A stretch of DNA of 64,000 nt from Bacteroidota bacterium (lineage in GTDB: Bacteria > Bacteroidota > Bacteroidia > Chitinophagales > Chitinophagaceae). The notes under the pieces are model-generated. The model worked only from the letters and a program-made list of their open reading frames with translations. It was not told the origin of the DNA and searched no databases. The position numbers were made by a program, and so were the translations under genes. Below are positions 62,882 through 64,000 of this stretch, piece after piece. Location: positions 62,001 through 126,000 of the forward strand of contig JAUZNZ010000009.1 in assembly GCA_030706735.1 (NCBI GenBank). The letters run 5' to 3'. How positions within the stretch are numbered: the stretch's first letter is position 1; every line of letters starts with the position of its first letter.

Positions 62882-63448
62882 CTAGCGCGCGGGCGAAGGC
62901 GAAATCCCGCAAAGCCGGAGATATACGACCAACTGGCCATAGTGATCACAGGAGTGCGTCAGCGCAAAATAGGTGAGGTCCGCGCGCGCCATATTACTCC
63001 CTCTGAAGGGGATGGGATCGAGGGCATTTGTATTATTCAGTAACGCCATCGCCTTATGACCCTCTGCAAACGATCCCTGCAGGTAGACCATAATATCCTT
63101 TTTCGTTTTTATCTCTGCCGGGCCGTTCACATCCACAATCCCGGCGGGGATGGGGTCTCCCGTAATCGCGCACCACATGTCGTAGTTATCCGTGGCGAGA
63201 TGTTTGACCTGTCCCGCAAAGGTTCTTACCCCGGTAAAGAGGCTTCCCTTGATGTGCAGATCTTCCGGGGTGAAGTAATATCTGTCTTCCGGCATGGCAT
63301 CGGCTGCGGCCAGTACCAATTTTTCGATCCGGGACAATTCACGGCCGATGGCCTCTTTTTCCACGCCTTTTGGGGCAAATGAAAAAAAGAGTGCGGGGAC
63401 CGGGACGATCAGGAGGGAGGCGAATACGATCAGGAGTTTATTGTTCAT
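62882..63448 (-). CDS. DinB-family protein with N-terminal hydrophobic segment
   Basis: The 188-residue protein has a signal or anchor (LLIVFASLLIVPVPALFF). A DinB four-helix domain follows with candidate metal ligands in GQVKHLATDNY and THSCDHYGQLVVY. DinB proteins include thiol-dependent and metal-binding enzymes of many roles; an exported one is less common. It is convergent with the DUF4337 gene, across a GC-rich hairpin without T-tract (62842-62856). Confidence 0.82.
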   Translation of the reverse strand: MNNKLLIVFASLLIVPVPALFFSFAPKGVEKEAIGRELSRIEKLVLAAADAMPEDRYYFTPEDLHIKGSLFTGVRTFAGQVKHLATDNYDMWCAITGDPIPAGIVDVNGPAEIKTKKDIMVYLQGSFAEGHKAMALLNNTNALDPIPFRGSNMARADLTYFALTHSCDHYGQLVVYLRLCGISPSPAR

Positions 63449-63491
63449 ATCGTTGATCTTTTTTTGCTTATCTAAATTAAAACTATTTCTT

Positions 63492-63506
63492 CCGGGGCGG
63501 CCCCGG
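63492..63506. other. GC-rich hairpin in divergent gap
   Basis: CCGGGG (63492-63497) and CCCCGG (63501-63506) flank CGG. It lies between the divergent DinB and secreted hypothetical genes and is far richer in GC than its surroundings. Its role is unknown. Confidence 0.35.
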
Positions 63507-63552
63507 GGACATAATTTAGCACTGAATTTGCAGTTAAAAGGAGAAAAAACCC

Positions 63553-64000
63553 ATGCTTATGAACCCTCAATTCAAGAAAGGGCTGCTGCTTGCCTTTTGC
63601 CTAGGCATTTTTTTTACAGGATTCAGCCAGCTCAAGGCCAAGGCAAAATGCCCCGATTTCTATGTGGATGTGTTGAATGGCACCGTGAATGAACTCAAGG
63701 CGAATAATACACCCGACGAGATCAAGACCAAATTCCCCTGTTTCACGAGCGCGGTCGATGAAAGTTATGAAGCCAAATGCGGCGGCGGCATTTATTTCAA
63801 GGACAGGGACATTTCGTTCTATACCAAAAGGGATTATATCGAGATCGGTCCCAAATTCACGGGAAAAATGAGCATCCCTCTCTTCGGAACCAAGCGCGGC
63901 ACGTTGTTCACCAAGCTGGGAAATCCCAAAATAAAAGATGATCTCTGGGATGCATACGAAATGCAATATGGTACCATGGTCCTTCACTATGACGTGGCCG
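63553..64000 (+). CDS. Secreted hypothetical protein, N-terminal part (3' end outside window)
   Basis: The frame starts at ATG 63553 (or 63559), after AAAAGGAGAAAAAA, and stays open to the window end, giving 149 residues. It has a signal peptide (LLLAFCLGIFFTGFSQ) and a domain with several cysteines (KCPDFYVDVLNG, FPCFTSAVDE, AKCGGGIYF). No known family was recognised. Confidence 0.75.
   Translation, partial: MLMNPQFKKGLLLAFCLGIFFTGFSQLKAKAKCPDFYVDVLNGTVNELKANNTPDEIKTKFPCFTSAVDESYEAKCGGGIYFKDRDISFYTKRDYIEIGPKFTGKMSIPLFGTKRGTLFTKLGNPKIKDDLWDAYEMQYGTMVLHYDVA

Noticed and set aside
1-64000. CRISPR arrays, insertion sequences, prophage or rRNA genes
   Set aside because: No regularly spaced repeats, transposase or phage genes, or rRNA sequence were recognised on reading the window.

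Overview
The window is a high-GC stretch of a Bacteroidota chromosome, most likely from the Chitinophagaceae or a close relative. The evidence is a complete gldKLMN set for the type IX secretion and gliding motor, a SusC/SusD pair, TonB-dependent receptors, DUF4271 beside hemD, several promoters of the Bacteroidota form (TTTG, about 19 bp, TAnnTTTG), and the order birA, rsfS, ftsH, LUD-domain gene, lpxH. Family placement is inference; no rRNA or taxonomic marker was compared. Genes are densely packed, and no insertion sequence, prophage or CRISPR array was seen.

Positions 1-24 kb are mainly housekeeping and envelope genes. A truncated hypothetical gene leads into uvrC. A hairpin-rich convergent spacer separates uvrC from gldN, gldM, gldL and gldK, which are transcribed leftward from a clear promoter. 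Upstream on the same strand lie a DUF255/thioredoxin-fold protein, hemD, a DUF4271 membrane protein and a BamA/TamA-like barrel. hemW diverges from the barrel gene. Next come a TolC, periplasmic adaptor, gpsA and small membrane protein cluster, an amino-acid permease with a PLP-dependent lyase, and a TonB-dependent receptor.

Positions 24-35 kb hold the best-defined system: a vitamin B12 uptake and salvage island under two cobalamin riboswitches. The first controls a lipoprotein binding protein, FecCD-type permease and ATPase. The second controls a BtuB-like receptor, a second binding protein without a signal peptide, CobU, a PP-loop ATPase of the Dph6 family, CobT, CobS and CobC. No corrin-ring synthesis genes are present, so the island imports and finishes corrinoids. 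The PP-loop enzyme has no assigned role in this pathway. A tRNA-Arg(CCG) with a strong terminator ends the island.

Positions 35-64 kb contain a SusC, SusD and lipoprotein locus without linked enzymes, a TlpA-like thioredoxin, gatB, a double-PDZ protein, alaS, two M23 peptidases, a MerR-type regulator and an MscS channel. These are followed by the lpxH, LUD, ftsH and rsfS run, birA, bcp, and a carB that ends before the usual allosteric domain. The window closes with DUF4337 and DinB proteins and a truncated secreted hypothetical gene.

Across the window, several conserved enzymes (HemW, CobT, CobC, BirA, the DUF255 protein) appear to carry short low-complexity insertions. This looks like a trait of the genome rather than of one gene.
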